A program made the translations under genes and the position numbers. This document shows positions 50,001-62,399 of a stretch of 64,000 nucleotides of DNA, piece by piece; within the stretch, counting starts at the first letter, position 1; each line of letters opens with the position of its first letter. The DNA is from Vitrella brassicaformis (taxonomy: Eukaryota > Sar > Vitrellaceae): assembly GCA_001179505.1 (NCBI GenBank), contig CDMY01000040.1, positions 65,243 through 129,242 of the forward strand, written 5' to 3'. The notes under the pieces were generated by a model. That model did no database searches and had not been told where the DNA came from. It was given only the letters and a program-made list of their open reading frames with translations.

Positions 50001-52305
50001 CGTGTGTTGTGTTGTGTTGGCTCACTTGGCCACTCCGATGAGCTTGCCGCACTTGCATGGCTTGGCCTTGAGCGCCTTGGCCAGCCACATCTTGACGCAC
50101 ACCTCGTCGTAGGGGAGGAAGTTGACGGCCTCCGTCATGTTAAACCTGCACATACATACACACACACACACACGGGCAAACACATAGAAGACAGAGACAG
50201 ACAGCCTCATTGGATAAGTGGTGGACAGATGGATGGATGGATGGATGAACGGATGGATGTGCGTGAGTACCCGAGGTTGAATCCCTCGTGGTAGGCGCCT
50301 GGCAGCGTGACGACAAAGTCTCCCTCCTCCTGAACTATGCTGCACTCGACACACGACGCACCACCCACTCGACAGACACAACAATTAACCCATGCACGGA
50401 CGGACGGACGCACTCATTCCTCTGGCCTCCCTCCCTCCCTCCCCATAGCTCACCGGTATACGGGGATGCCGGCCTCGATGAGGATGCGGGGGTGGATGAG
50501 GATGGCCTTGTGCCGGATGTACTCACCGCTGAACATACCAAACAAACAGACAGACAGCCAACCATGCGCAGACAGACAGACAGACAGAGAGATGGATGGA
50601 TGGATGGTGTGTTGCCTGGCTGGTTGGCTGGCTGGCTGGTTGGTTGGCTGACCACCGAGCGAACTCCTCGGGCAGGTGCGATTTCGCCAACTCGTCCACG
50701 GCCCCGCTGAACGCGGCAGGCACCACATACCACACCCTAACAGACAGACAGACAGACAGACAGATTGTGTGTATGGTTGTGTTGCCGTGGTGGTGTTGTG
50801 GTTGTGCGTACTTGGCCTTGCCCATGTGCCAGCCCTTATGACTGAAGTTGATCGACGGCAAATCCAAATCCTGACACACAAGCACACACAGACAGACAGA
50901 CAGACAGAGAGAGAGACGAGGGGGAACACTCCATTCATCCATCCATCCACATGGCCTCCCCACCCTCTCCCTGTCCACCGACTCACTCACCTCTTTGTGG
51001 AGGCCAAAGGCCGAACAGAACTTGCCTGAGTGACCGCAGAAACAGCACCAGAGACGCTAACGGCTCTTCCCTCCCTCTCCGTCTGTCTGTGTGTGGTGTG
51101 GTGTGATGTGATTTGTGCTGTGTAGTTGTGTCCTACCGAGGTATGAGTATGGCGTGTTGATGCCGGCCATGTAGGGCATGAGGCGCACGGCGTTCCCCAG
51201 GAAGAGCCCCAGGTTGAGCCCCGGGCACTTGTCGATGCCGTCAAACATCGTCTTGTCGAGGTTGTCCGCGTAGTACCGATATCCGCACTTGCCGCTCGTA
51301 AACTGAATGAAGCCATGCGTCCGTCCACCACACATAACACACAAGACAACACCACAATAACACAACACAACACAACACAACACAACACAAGACAGCACGG
51401 TAGCACCACACCACACCAGTTCCTCAGTGCATGTGTGTACCAGGTTCCAGACGTTCTTCTCGGTCTCGGGGTTGAAGGTGCTGGTGATCGGGAAGGGCGT
51501 CGGGCCGTCGGCCATGTCCATGAACCTCTTGGCCTTGAACCTGCAACACACATCCACACACACACACACAACGCACCGACACAGATGGATGGATGGATGG
51601 ATGGGCGTCGCATCTCGTGGTGTCCATCCATGCATCCACACGTCGATGCGCGCATGGTGCTTACGTCCTCTTGTCATTCCGCATCTCGATCTGCATGATG
51701 CCCTCGGCCGCGCCACGCCGCTTGACCACTGTACGCCCACACACAACACACCAAAACAACACCAATACAACACAGATCCTCTCTGTTTGTATGTGCGAGC
51801 GGCCATCCATCCATCCATTCACTGACCCTTCTGGCGGGTCTTGTGGGTCACCCTAAGCTTCTCGAAGAACGCTTTGTCGAACCCCTTGGCGGACGAGCGA
51901 AACTCAGGGGCTGGCCGCAACTGCACCACCATACACACACAGACAGACAGGCACAGACGCACCCCCGTCCGCAGCCCCACAGCCCCACAATGGTGGTCAT
52001 GGCTCTGCCTGCCCGTGTCTGTCGTGTGACTTATCCATCCATCGCTTTTGTCGTGTGTACCAGGAGGCCGCCCTGCTTCTCGCCCTTGATGAAGAGTTCC
52101 CGCCACTTCTCGGGGGTGAGGTTGCCATCTGCCGGGATGGGCGTCGCCTTGATGTCTATCACCTTCTTCTGCCAGCTGCACACATCACAACACGACACCA
52201 GGAAGCGCTATGCCTTCCCAGCAGTGCAGCCGCATATCCCCTGTGCTCCTCTCACTCTTCGAGCTCAACAGCCGCCGCAGGCTGTCCATCCGACGCACCA
52301 GGCAT
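47075..52305 (-). CDS. JmjC-domain histone lysine demethylase
   Basis: About 18 exons. Start MPGASDGQPAAAVELE at 52305; a JmjN-like piece (NLTPEKWRELFIKGEKQGGLL) follows. JmjC core: NTPYSYLG, KFCSAFGLHKE joined to DLDLPSINFSHKGWHMGKAK, WYVVPAAFSGAVDELA, then YIRHKAILIHPRILIEAGIP, EEGDFVVTLPGAYHEGFNLG, and EAVNFLPYDEVCVKMWLAKA. The iron triad H-x-E (HKE) and distal H (YHEGFN) is intact, so an active Fe(II)/2-oxoglutarate demethylase of the KDM4/KDM5 type is expected in the nucleus. CKCGK after the core fits the zinc site near the catalytic fold. A later C-x2-C pair (TRCKACGHR) and LCEECR, one exon apart, may form a zinc finger. The C-terminal third (47075-48800) is acidic then Pro/Gly/Ala/His-rich and disordered, and contains the block shared with the SET gene. 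Confidence 0.92.
47823..48644 (-). repeat. Segmental duplication, copy 2 (inside the JmjC gene)
   Basis: Partner of 29530-30354. Here the frame is open through the whole downstream exon, including DTGSYLRLPWGGVGLAFPPI, which copy 1 cannot read because of its one-base deletion. Confidence 0.9.
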
Positions 52306-52616
52306 CGCTACCTGCTACCCACCAGCAGGAAAGGACACTCCAGGTGGAAAGCTCGCAAGCTAATAATTCCGTGAAACCGCTGTGAAGGAACGCCAAGGAA
52401 AGTTTTCGACCTCCTCCTTCACCTCTGCTCCTTCCCTGCACGACAAAGTAAGCGGCAGAAGAATCCATCAGCTCCACCACACGAGCACACGGACACGCAC
52501 AAGCCAGAGTCCCATCCATCGCCTTTTCCCTGCCTGTCTCCAGCCAACCGAGCACTCTTTCCGCCTCATCGCCTTCCCCCGCTGCTGCTGGCTGCTTGCC
52601 GCCTGTCATCTTCAGC

Positions 52617-54618
52617 ATGACCCGATCTCTCCTGCGTCTGCTGCCGTCACTGGCCGTGTTGGCCTCCATCTTGCCGGTCTCGCCACACGCGAGTGGCATC
52701 TCTGATGTGCGTCGTCTCGAGAGCTCCGCCACACGGTGGCTGATGCAACGGGCGGGGCTCGGCTTGTCGGGCAACATCGCGCTTGCGTCGGGTGCCACGG
52801 GTGGCGCTGGTGGGGCGCTGCGAGGCATGCAGAGACGACCTGCGTCGGCAGAAGTGGTGAGAGGGACGGGGGAAAGCGTCTCGCATCATGGTGGCATGTG
52901 TCTCTGTGTCCTCTGTGTTGTGTGGTGATGCGGTGCAGCTGGTGAACCAGACCTTCACGTGCAGCTTCCCCGAAGACGGTGAGCAGAGCAGACAACACCA
53001 CACCACAGCCCAGTTCACTCACTGAATGAGCTTATCATTGTGTTGCTATTCGTTGTGTTGTGTGGACCAGACTGCAGCAACGATCCCGACCACCACGGTG
53101 AGCTGTCCAACTACACGCACTGCTTCGACGGCCGTCCGCACGCCCACGACTGGCTGCACTGGATCATGGACATCGACATGAGGTGCACCGACGTCTACAA
53201 CGAAAACGGCACCGAACTCGTCACCTGCAAGGACCTCGCCCCCTACCAGCAGGAGACGCACGACCTGCTCTCGCACTGCCAGGAGGACTCGGACCTGATG
53301 ATCGGCACCTGCTACTACGTCTGCATCCAAGGTCGCACGACACGGGAGGGAGACCACATGGATGGATGGATGGATGGATGGGGTCTGACTGGTGTGGTGT
53401 TGGCGTGTTTGTTTGCAGGGCGTCCTGTGTACCGGTGTGAGCTCAGGTTCGACCCCGAGAATAAGCACCTCATGCGACACGAGGCCATCAAGAAATGTAA
53501 GTCAGTCGACCTAGAGGCAGGCCAACATAACATACATACATACGCACCAACCCAGCCGCCCAGCAGTGACCTCTCACTGCCTCACTCACCCACCCCACCG
53601 ACGTGTGCGTATGGCTCCGTGGCTGCAGGCAACTGGAATGCCGTGTGCCTTAACGCGACTACAGAGCTCAACCAAGTCGTCTGCACAGGGTAGGCGTCAG
53701 CGCTTTTCACGCACGCACCTCAACACACTCCTACAACCACATCTCACACTTCGCCTTGTCTGTTCGTTGGTTTGTTTGTTGGTTGGGTCCTTCTTCCCTT
53801 CCTTCTTCAGTTGGGACGACGAGCAGCCGCACCCCAACGCCGGGTCGGGTTCTGACATCGGCCCCGGCCAGAGCTTCGAGAGGCAGACTGCGGACGGCTC
53901 AGCGGAGGAGGAATCGCGCCTCCCGCCCCCACCACAAGCACTCAACGAAGACGGCTCCTTCTCGGAGGCCAACGTCCCCACACAGCAGAAGGCTGCAACA
54001 CCCGCCACACAGTCGGAAGAATCAGAGAGCCGCAGCGAAGGCGTGGCCGCGACCGTGTCTGAGCGCGTTGAGTCGTCGAGGATAGCGAGCATCGACGGCG
54101 GCAGCGACGGCCGGCACATGGCGTACGAGATCATAATCGGTGTGCTCGCCGGTGTGGTGGTGCTGATTACGGCTGGGGGCGTGGCGTGGTGGTGCTACCG
54201 CAAGAAGGGGCTCCTCAGGAGCGGAGATGTCTCACCTTCTGTCAGCCATGTCTACCCTGGAGGTAGGTATCGATGAGCCAATGGGAGGGAGGGACTAGGG
54301 CTGGCTGGGACACGTGTCTCTGTCTGCTTTGTTGTGGGTTGTCTGTTGGTGCAGGCGGTGGTCCGATTGTTGTAGGCAGGCCTGCCTCAGACTCAGCCGT
54401 GCAGGTGTGCACTGCACGCAAGACAGAGAGACAGACGGAAATAACACCGGCACCAAGCCATGTCGACACATTCTCTGCCTGCCTGGCCTGTGTATTGGAC
54501 TCTGTTGATTGGAACTGTTCAGCTCGACAACTCTCAATCGTTCAACCCTGGCGACCCGCCAATCAAGCCCAAGACGGCAAAGTCTGCACCACCAAGTCGG
54601 CAAGTCACGGCTGTCTGA
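52617..54618 (+). CDS. Type I membrane protein with a Cys-rich ectodomain
   Basis: Eight exons: 52617-52856, 52939-52978, 53071-53331, 53419-53496, 53629-53689, 53811-54261 and two short ones ending at 54618. Signal peptide MTRSLLRLLPSLAVLASILP. The ectodomain has about 14 Cys spread over exons 2-5 (FTCSFPEDD, CSNDPDHHGELSNYTHCFDG, RCTDVYNENGTELVTCKDL, DLMIGTCYYVCIQGRPVYRC, CNWNAVCLNATTELNQVVC) with several N-glycosylation sites. A Ser/Pro/Glu-rich stalk follows, then one TM helix (IIIGVLAGVVVLITAGGVAW) and a basic cytoplasmic tail (WCYRKKGLLRSGDVS). Two phase-matched exons add GGGPIVVGRPASDSAVQ and LDNSQSFNPGDPPIKPKTAK, ending RQVTAV. If those are not used, translation stops at 54276. Looks like a surface receptor; the ligand is unknown. 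Divergent from the JmjC gene. Confidence 0.8.
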
Positions 54619-57600
54619 CCAACTCAAATAAGCAGTCAGACAGCACGCGACTCTTTACTTTTCGTTTCCTCTCCCTCCTCTTCTTGCGTTGCGTTGCGTT
54701 GCCTGTGAGCCATGCACCCATCCACTCATCCATCCCTCTCGTCTTTTTTTCATGGGACGGGGGAGCGGAGGCCGGCCGGCTGGCAACTTTCTCTGTCTGT
54801 CTGTCTGTTAGATGGCCCTGCATTCCCTGCTGCAGTGCCTACTCTGTGCCTGTGCCTGTGCCTGTGCCTGTGTTCGCCTGCCTACCCTGTCTGCCTGCCT
54901 GCCTGCCTGCCTGTCTGTTGTCTCTCCCCGGTTGCCTACCAGCTCTTAGGAGAGGGATTGTTGTATATGTGAGTGACGATGCCTGCGTTCATGCGCGCTC
55001 TCGTTGATGAGGATGGAGGCATGGCATTGTATTGATGGCGTGCGTGGCGTGGCAGATGATAATCGCAGCCAGCATTGATGGCTGCTCGCTGCCAGCTGAC
55101 GGACTGACTGCCTGGGGCGGAGTCGTGTGTGTGTGTGTGTGTGTGTGTTGTGTGTTTCCCTTCCTTTTCATCCGTTTCCTGGTGCCAGTGCGCACCTTCC
55201 TGGCGCCCATCGGATCGGTGAGGGCGGCGCGGGACGGCGGCTTCCACCGCACTCGCGTGCTTCTCATCCGTATGTCTGTGTTGTGTTGTGTTGTATGTCT
55301 GCGTTGCTCCATCGGCCACTCACAAAGACCCGATCTTTTTGTGGCGCCTCGTGGGTGGTTGGCTGGAGATCATTCAGTGCCTTCTGTCGATATATCTGGT
55401 GAGACAGCTCTCCCTTCGTATGATTGATTGATGGCTGGCTGGCTGGCTGGTTTTTCTATACGCCCCTCTGTGTGTGTCTCTCTGATGTCCGTCTGAGATT
55501 GACCTCTCGCTCTCTCCCTCTCTCTCCTCTCTATCTGCCTGTCTTTCTGGCTGCCTGTCTGTCTGTCTATGTATGTATACGTGGGTGGACGGATGCGACT
55601 GCGGAGAGACATCGTGTGGGCGAGGGGGTGGCCGTCAAGGGGCGCTTTCACATCCTTGCCCCTCCCCTGCCCAGCCAGCCAAATGAATTCGTAAGTGAGA
55701 TCTGCTACCACAGAGCGAGAGAGAGATAAACACAAGGGGGCTGCCTCGACGGACACACGCACCACTGCTAGCCTTCCCATCTCCGTGTGGGCTTTTCTGC
55801 AAACAATCAACACGCTGAGTTTAGAGAGAGAAAATGGGTCGTCTAGCGCTGTGTCGGTCGGTCGTTGTCAATGTCGGTGTCGATGTCGATGAATGCCCCT
55901 CTGCTTGCATTCCATCCTCCCTCTCTGTCTCTCTCTCGCAGCGCATGCAGACAGCACAGCATGCGCGCCGGCGAGCTTGGCCAAACAGGAAGGGCTTGAG
56001 GCAGCTGCTGGTGCGCCCGAAGGAAGAGAGTCGTATTTCGTGTCCCGTGCGTTGGTTGGTACCTGATGAGTTGTGTCTTGGGTTTTGGTGATGGGTGGGC
56101 TGCATGGATGGGTGGACGGGGGAGGGGGGAGGGGCATCACATTATATGATCATACCGACTCTTTTTCGCTCTGGTATGCCGGCCCTTCATCTTTCTAACT
56201 GACTGACTGGACCACCTCAATAGGTGGCCTCTCTGCCTGCCTGTCGTGGTGTAACTAAACCTGTGTCGCACTCTGCTTGGTACACACACACGCTCATGTG
56301 TTATCGCACCAGCCTGTTTATTGGCTGCCAGGGCATCGCGGTCGCATGGCTGGTTGACTATTGAACGTTGAGCTTTCTTGTAGGGTCTTTAAGGCTGCCG
56401 TGCTGCTGCACCGCCCTATCGGGGGACCGAGGGAGGGAGCCACAGCCATCCATCGTGTTTGTTGCCTTCACACTTGCACGCACATGCACACACAAGTGAA
56501 AAGGGGGGGCCTTGCTTTTTGCGGACCCTTGTTGTGGCCACTGACCGTGTCACTCACCATGTCTCTCGCCCGCGTCTGGTGTCGCTACCGTTATTCCCTT
56601 TTGCGTTTCTTCGGATTGAGGAAATGGCCATACCATTGAGATGGTCGCCGCTTCGTCATTCACCCATCCACTGAGTGTGTGTGTTGTGTGTGTGAGAGAG
56701 AGAGAGTGTGCGTGGGTGTCTTTAAGTGACGCGGAAGTTGTTTGACGTGTCAACGAGTGAGCGAGCTGCCTCGCCATGTTGTCGACCTTTATCCATCCAT
56801 GCGTGAGCTCCTGTCTGATGGGTGGGTGGGTGAGTTGGTGGGTTGGTTGGTGGGGGCACTGACATGCACACGTACGTACGCACTCTCTCTCACGCAGTCC
56901 CTAACACGACTGGCGCACAACCGACCGATGCGTGTGTGTGGGCCCCTTGCTGCCTTGGATCGGGGCGTATCTGTCAAGGCACATGGAGGGATCTTGTGTG
57001 TGGGATGACGGCATCCCGAAACCATGTGGTGTGATGTGATGTGATGGAATGATTGCACGGAGGCCTGCCCACTTACTACGCCATTGGCTGGCCGACTGGT
57101 GTCTCGGGTGAACTGCGTGGCTGGCTACTGTCTGTCTGTCTGTGTGGATGCCCTGGCCATGCATACACACGAACAACATACATACATACATGCATACATA
57201 CATCCGAACAAACTACTTGCTATATCGCTAGATTTGTGGTACCACCTACCTGTGCCTGCGACGTGATCGATGGTCCATGCAGCACACGCACACGCATCCT
57301 CACGCCTATCGCTCCCTGAGTGAGCACTTGTCTCCGCAGTCGTCAAGTCCATTCCATTGCATCCCATGCATCAGTCATTCCTTCAGGTGAATGACTGACA
57401 ACCATATTACTATCCGTACAGACATGCACAAAACCACCCAGCCCCCTTTTTAGTGCACCGTCCCGGCCGGGCCGGCATTCTGTGTGCATCCTTGCTGTGT
57501 GTCTCGACGTGTCCTCTCTCCCGTATGTGTGGACTGACTGACTGACTGCTTGCTTCATGGTTTGTTGTTGCGCCCACTCGCTGTGCATGGTCGCCCTACC

Positions 57601-57824
57601 GGGCAAGTGGGGGACAGGGGAGTGAGTCTTGTGTGGTGCTGGGTCACTTGGTTGGTTGGTTGGTCAGTTAGTCGGTCCGGCGACTGAACGCACACACGAT
57701 GACTTTATCTTGTCATTTGCCGCCGTGTTAATGCGAATCTTATGGAAAGGGCAAGAAAGTACAAATGGGATAGTACTGAAAGCCCCAGCAACGATCGGGC
57801 CCCAAGGACTCATTCATCGAGAAG
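54619..57824. other. Long repeat-rich intergenic region
   Basis: Mostly (CTGT)n, (CCTG)n, (GT)n (55123-55149), (GATTGATG)n-like and TC-rich DNA. Two GC-rich coding-like islands stand out. At about 55185-55270 the plus frame reads FLVPVRTFLAPIGSVRAARD. At about 55942-56035, after an AG, it reads RMQTAQHARRRAWPNRKGLR. Neither has a start, stop and splice set that I can defend. Nothing else seen. Confidence 0.5.
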
Positions 57825-59789
57825 ATGGCGATGGATTGTGAGCGTGACGGCTCGCTTGACGCCCTTGAACAGCCGGCAGTGCCGTTGGATTGTAATGAGA
57901 CCTTCAAGGCGACAAATGATGACCTCTCGGTCAGCCCCCGCTGACACGAGGCAGAGATCATCACTGATTCAAGCTGTGTGTCTTCTGCAGGGACTTCATG
58001 CACCCGCAGAAGCCCACGACATCGCACAAGTCCAGAGTGACGTCGTGCACCCGGCCGAGTCTGAAGCAGCACCAGTGGAAGAACTTCAGCAAATCCAGAG
58101 GCAGCTGAGGGAACTGGAGTCAGCTGGTAAGCTCACTCTAGCTCACTCATGGAGACTGGCAAGCAAGACCGTCCACGACTCAAGCCCGTGGCATCCCTTG
58201 CTGCATGTTTGTGGTGTGGGGCTTTGTCACTCAGGTCAGTACGACCGTGCGGCAGCCTTGCGCGTGCATCACGACCGGGTGCGGCAGGAAGAGGAGGAGC
58301 GACAGCAGCGGCTGGTTGTCGAGGCACAGTCGGAGGAGCTCCAGATGGTGGCCAACACACCCATCTCCACTCGTTCGTGGACTTGATCCATTTCTGCGGC
58401 CTTCGCTTTGTTCAGGTCGAAGACTGGCAGAGACAGCAGTTTCTCCAATTCAGGTGGGCGCACCACATGCAGCAACGGCGGTCTATGCCTTTGCATGGCT
58501 GCCTTTTGTTCCTCCCTGTGTGATGCAGCAATGCATGGGACAAGTACATGGCCGATTACGAAGCGACAGCATATGCGTCGCTCGAAAGACTGCAGGTCAG
58601 CTACATTCACACGCAGAAGAAGCGGTCGTGTACCAGCCAGCCGTGGGTGCGTACACGCGCGTGAGGTGCAGGAGCAGCATACCAACGAGGTGGCGGAGTA
58701 CCATAGAAGTCTCGTGTCATATTTCCAGGCGTAAGATGCCTTATTCCCATCGCCGGCCCAGAATGGACACCGAGTTGTGTGTCTGTGTCTCTTCTTGAAA
58801 AAGGCGGAAAGCGAAATCCTCAGTTTCCCTTCTGGAACTGCGCAAGAAGCAGGCTGCGCTTGGTAAGCCTGTTGCTGTGACGCTGTTTCGTAGATGGGCC
58901 ATATGTTTTCCTTTGCGGCTTGACTGCAGCTCGTCTGGGTGCTTACGGTGAGGCTCACATCGTCCAGGTGCAGGCAGATCATCTGGTGAGCGTCTCCTTC
59001 CCTCGAACGCAAATCGGATAAGCTGGTCTTGATGGCATCCTCACAGGAGCGGGAAGAGCGGCGGCAACATGAAGCCGCCACGTCAAACCTGATAGCAAAA
59101 AAGGTAGGTGAGGGGAGTCAGGTTACGGTAAGAAGGGCGATCTAATCCCACTTTGCCTTTTGATGGTGGCCTCAGGAGGACAAACTTCGGCAGAGCCAGC
59201 ACCTTGAGCTGCAGGCGTTGCTGAGACGGATACAGAGAGATCGGGCGGAGCAGATAAAGAAGAGGCAGATCGACTCAGCAAGACTGATTCAAAGAAACAA
59301 GAATCTCAAGCAGGATCTGTAAGTTGTTGCTGGGAATCAGTCTTGCAGATCTGTTTCCTCATAAGTGTCTCTGTGTGTGTGTGTGTGTGTGTGTGCAGAC
59401 TGAAGAGACAGGTGGGCAAAATGGCAAAGAGCCCACACCTGCACAAAAGCATCTGTCATTCATTCTCTTGTGTCTCCCAGTTCACTGAGGCACAACGCGC
59501 GGGCCAAGCGATCAAGCACGTCTTGGGGAGACCGCTGGATTCACACACCGCAACAACAGCAGCAGCAACAACATCCAATGCGTCCCCATCAACATGCCTG
59601 CGGCGAACGGCTGACGACTTCTTTACCGATGAAGTGCCTTCGATGAAGAGTGCTCGACTCACGTCACGAGCAGCACTGACAATGACCTATGGCGAGTCTC
59701 AATGTGCGAGAGGTATACTCACATGCCCCCCCCACACGCTTATTGACCCCTCCTTTCTGTTGTTCATCCAGCCGTAGTCCGCAAATGAC
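57825..59789 (+). CDS. Coiled-coil protein, unidentified
   Basis: Roughly ten short exons with matching phases. Start MAMDCERDGSLDALEQPAVP at 57825, then GLHAPAEAHDIAQVQSD, QYDRAAALRVHHDRVRQEEE, VEDWQRQQFLQFSNAWDKYM, VQEQHTNEVAEYHRSLVSYF, RKAKSSVSLLELRKKQAAL, EREERRQHEAATSNLIAKK and EDKLRQSQHLELQALLRRIQ. Continuous helical heptads from about residue 80 to 290 predict a rod-shaped coiled coil. The C-terminus (FTEAQRAGQAIKHVLGRPLD, then SARLTSRAALTMTYGES) is less helical. The end is either 59777 (unspliced) or 59789 (using the acceptor before CCGTAG). A cytoskeletal or flagellar role is likely from composition only. A (GT)n run sits at 59371-59397. Confidence 0.75.
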
Positions 59790-60671
59790 AGCCGGAGTCT
59801 TGTTTGGTGGTATCGGGGGATGAGAGGGTGGGAGAAGGTAGATGCAAGCACGTGGGAGACGGCTTGCATCTACGTGCTTGCAGACGCCCGAAGATTCGCT
59901 TTCCATGTCCTTTCAGCTCTCTTGTTGGCGCGTTCTTCCTGACGCCGCTTGCTTCTGGCTGAGGATATCACAGCCCGCCAGCCTTGTCTGGATTTGCTTC
60001 CTTGAATCCGCTCTGCTTGCGTGGACACAGCTTAGTTGCTAGTTTGTATGTGTCCTACATTTGTCACATGATGACGACACTGCATATATCATACAGAGAA
60101 AGCATACACACAAGAATAGCCTTCCTTATTTCTGGAAGGCTGCATTGCGGGCCTCCTCTGCCTGCACGTTGGTCAGTCGTCAGGCCTGATGAATATACGC
60201 CATGACATACCGGTGACCGCCTCTTCCCTCACGAGTTCTCTGTCCGCTCTGGACTTAGGCTCCGGACTGGTGTGTACAATGCATGCTTTGCTATGTCTCC
60301 CGTTCCCTCACGATGTGTCGATTGCACATGCGAGGAGCGAACAAAAGGTCAAGAGGTTCATGTACACACACCACATAGACAATCACTCGACGTCACTCGA
60401 GCAAGGGAGCCAGGGGGGAGAGAGAGCATAGCACGGCCACGTCGGCAAGTTGTCTGGTGGAGCGCACTCTCTCCTCACGTTGAGGTGATGCAGCTTTCCT
60501 TGGTGCAGCAGAATTCGATGGCAGGCAAGATGGGGGCGTCTCGCAAATGCGAGCCGAGTCATCCCCCCACCGGGTGGGTAGTTGGTGTGTCCCCCCACCT
60601 AGCAGTCTTTGCGTCCGTCCAAACATCATATAAGTGGCCCGAGTGTACGCACACATCGTTTCCGACGTTCG
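59790..60671. other. Intergenic; downstream hairpin, then upstream region of the methyltransferase
   Basis: A foldback at 59838-59881 lies just past the coiled-coil gene. From 59,900 to 60,670 no coding exon is convincing on either strand. Confidence 0.5.
59838..59881. repeat. Foldback with two alternative stems
   Basis: gtagatgcaagc (59838-59849) is the exact complement of gcttgcatctac (59862-59873). The overlapping gcaagcacgt (59844-59853) is the exact complement of acgtgcttgc (59872-59881). The left arm can therefore pair with either right arm but not both. Confidence 0.65.
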
Positions 60672-62399
60672 ATGCGTCGTTTCAACTTCGCTGCCGCCCT
60701 GTTGGTCGGCCTCTCCACCCTCAGGCAGCCCCTCCTGGTGGCCCAGCGCAACTATGACCGACGTAAGCCACAGCCGGGCACACACACCGAGCCGGCCAAT
60801 GCATGCATCATGGCAGACCTGCCTTCATTGTGTGCATTTGTATGGCTGTTTTCTATGATGTACGGCCGTAGAGATGGCGGTGGCCGCTCATGAGCTCGGT
60901 TGGTGACCGCCCCCACCCATCTTAGACTACCCTGCCATCCCACAGTCAATGTGGTGTGTGTCGGCAGGTGCCCAGCAGATTTCATCAGTGCAGCTGCAGC
61001 TGCAGCTCAACCATACTGCGGCCCATGAACTGAACACTGCCGCCGCCCGGCTGATCCGCACAGCCGCAACCAGCTTTGATAACGCCCACCGCATGTTCAA
61101 GCTGTGCGCCGACCAGAATGGTGGGTGATCACGTCCACACGCACATACATATGCTCCTCTCGTAGAGACCAATGTCATTCGTGTGCCTGGCAGTCTGCGA
61201 CGTTCCTTACTCCTTTGCTGAAGCCGCCATGGCTCACATGAACACCACTCGACTTGAAAACGGTCAAGACACTTCCCACCCTCTGTGAATGCCTGTGTGC
61301 ATGTGTGTCTATCTGTTTATGTATGTGTGTGTGTATACCGCAGCACAGAAGCCTATGAAAGAGGCCGGCGGATACACGCAGGATGGTAGGCCAGCACATT
61401 CAGCTACCAACATTAGCCACGCCGTCATGTTGCATGTCTCATGTCGGCGGACTACCAATACATGTCTGTGTTGCGGCGTTCTGTCAAAGGGGAGACGGCA
61501 GGCAACACATCATCGTCTTCACAAGAGCCGGGGGATCTCTTGTACCAGTTCATTGCTGAGCATCTAGACAAGGCACTGAAACAACGCGGCCGCTCGGATG
61601 CAACAAGCTGGGGTACCGTTCTTGACGCTGGCACCGGAATGGACTCTCTGACGTGGCTTGTGGCGCAGCAGAAGAAAACTGCGAAGCTTGTCGCCGTCAC
61701 AGCGGATCCAAGTCGGGCCGAGGACTTACAGCAACAATTCAAGGATAAGCTGCGGCCCCAAGATGAGATACTCCTTGGCAATTGGGACGATTCGACATTT
61801 CTCAGCAACTTTCAAGCCGATGTCATTGTCGCCGGCTACCTCATCGGGGCAATAGACGGATTCTCACCTTATTTTCAAGATCGAATCTTATCCCGCCACG
61901 TTCAGCACCTCAAGCCGGGCGGATGGCTGTACGTTGTCGGACTTGAGCCGTTCTCGAACAGCGAGTCGACGTCCAAGGCGGACAAGCTCCTCCAGCAAGT
62001 TGCGAGAGTCCGAGATGCATGTATTCTTCTCGCTGGCCATCGATGCTACCGTGAGTATCCGCAGGATTGGGTTCATCGGCAACTACAGCAGGTCAACTGT
62101 CGTATTGACGCGAGCGAACGATGGCCCAATGTTTATTCGAGTCGACAAGTCGAGCGTCAGGTTGGTCTTCAAGTTAGATCATGGCAAATTCTCCACCTCC
62201 TTCTTGACTTTGGTGGTTATAGATCCAAGTGGGGAGGGACAAATTGCCCTTCTTTCCCGATACTCAGCTTGCCGATGAAATGGCGAAGTATCTCGACCAA
62301 TTGTCCCAAGAGACACGGGAGGTTTTCAGCAACGACCAGAAGCACACATTTGGGTTTGACTATGTCGTCTGCGCCGAATACCAGCCAGAAAGCTCGTAA
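60672..62399 (+). CDS. Signal-peptide-bearing class I SAM-dependent methyltransferase
   Basis: Six exons in perfect phase, 60672-60762, 60968-61120, 61194-61262, 61344-61385, 61502-62160 and 62268-62399, giving 381 residues. Signal peptide MRRFNFAAALLVGLSTLRQP. An N-terminal helical segment (LNTAAARLIRTAATSFDNAH) with Cys in FKLCADQN and VCDVPYSFAEAA follows. Methyltransferase fold: motif I WGTVLDAGTGMDSLTWLV, acidic strand LVAVTADPSRAEDL, motif II-like NFQADVIVAGYLIG, motif III HVQHLKPGGWLYVVGLEPF, and near the end NVYSSRQVERQ joined to LADEMAKYLDQLSQETREVF. Substrate unknown. The first four exons could be a separate gene, because the ATG at 61441 opens the same frame, but the acceptor at 61501 fits the fourth exon's phase exactly. 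With a signal peptide the enzyme would act in the secretory path or, via a bipartite leader, the plastid. Confidence 0.7.

Noticed and set aside
55032..56140. Possible genes in the 55-56 kb islands
   Set aside because: Short frames on both strands with no complete start, splice and stop set; kept only as notes in the intergenic entry.
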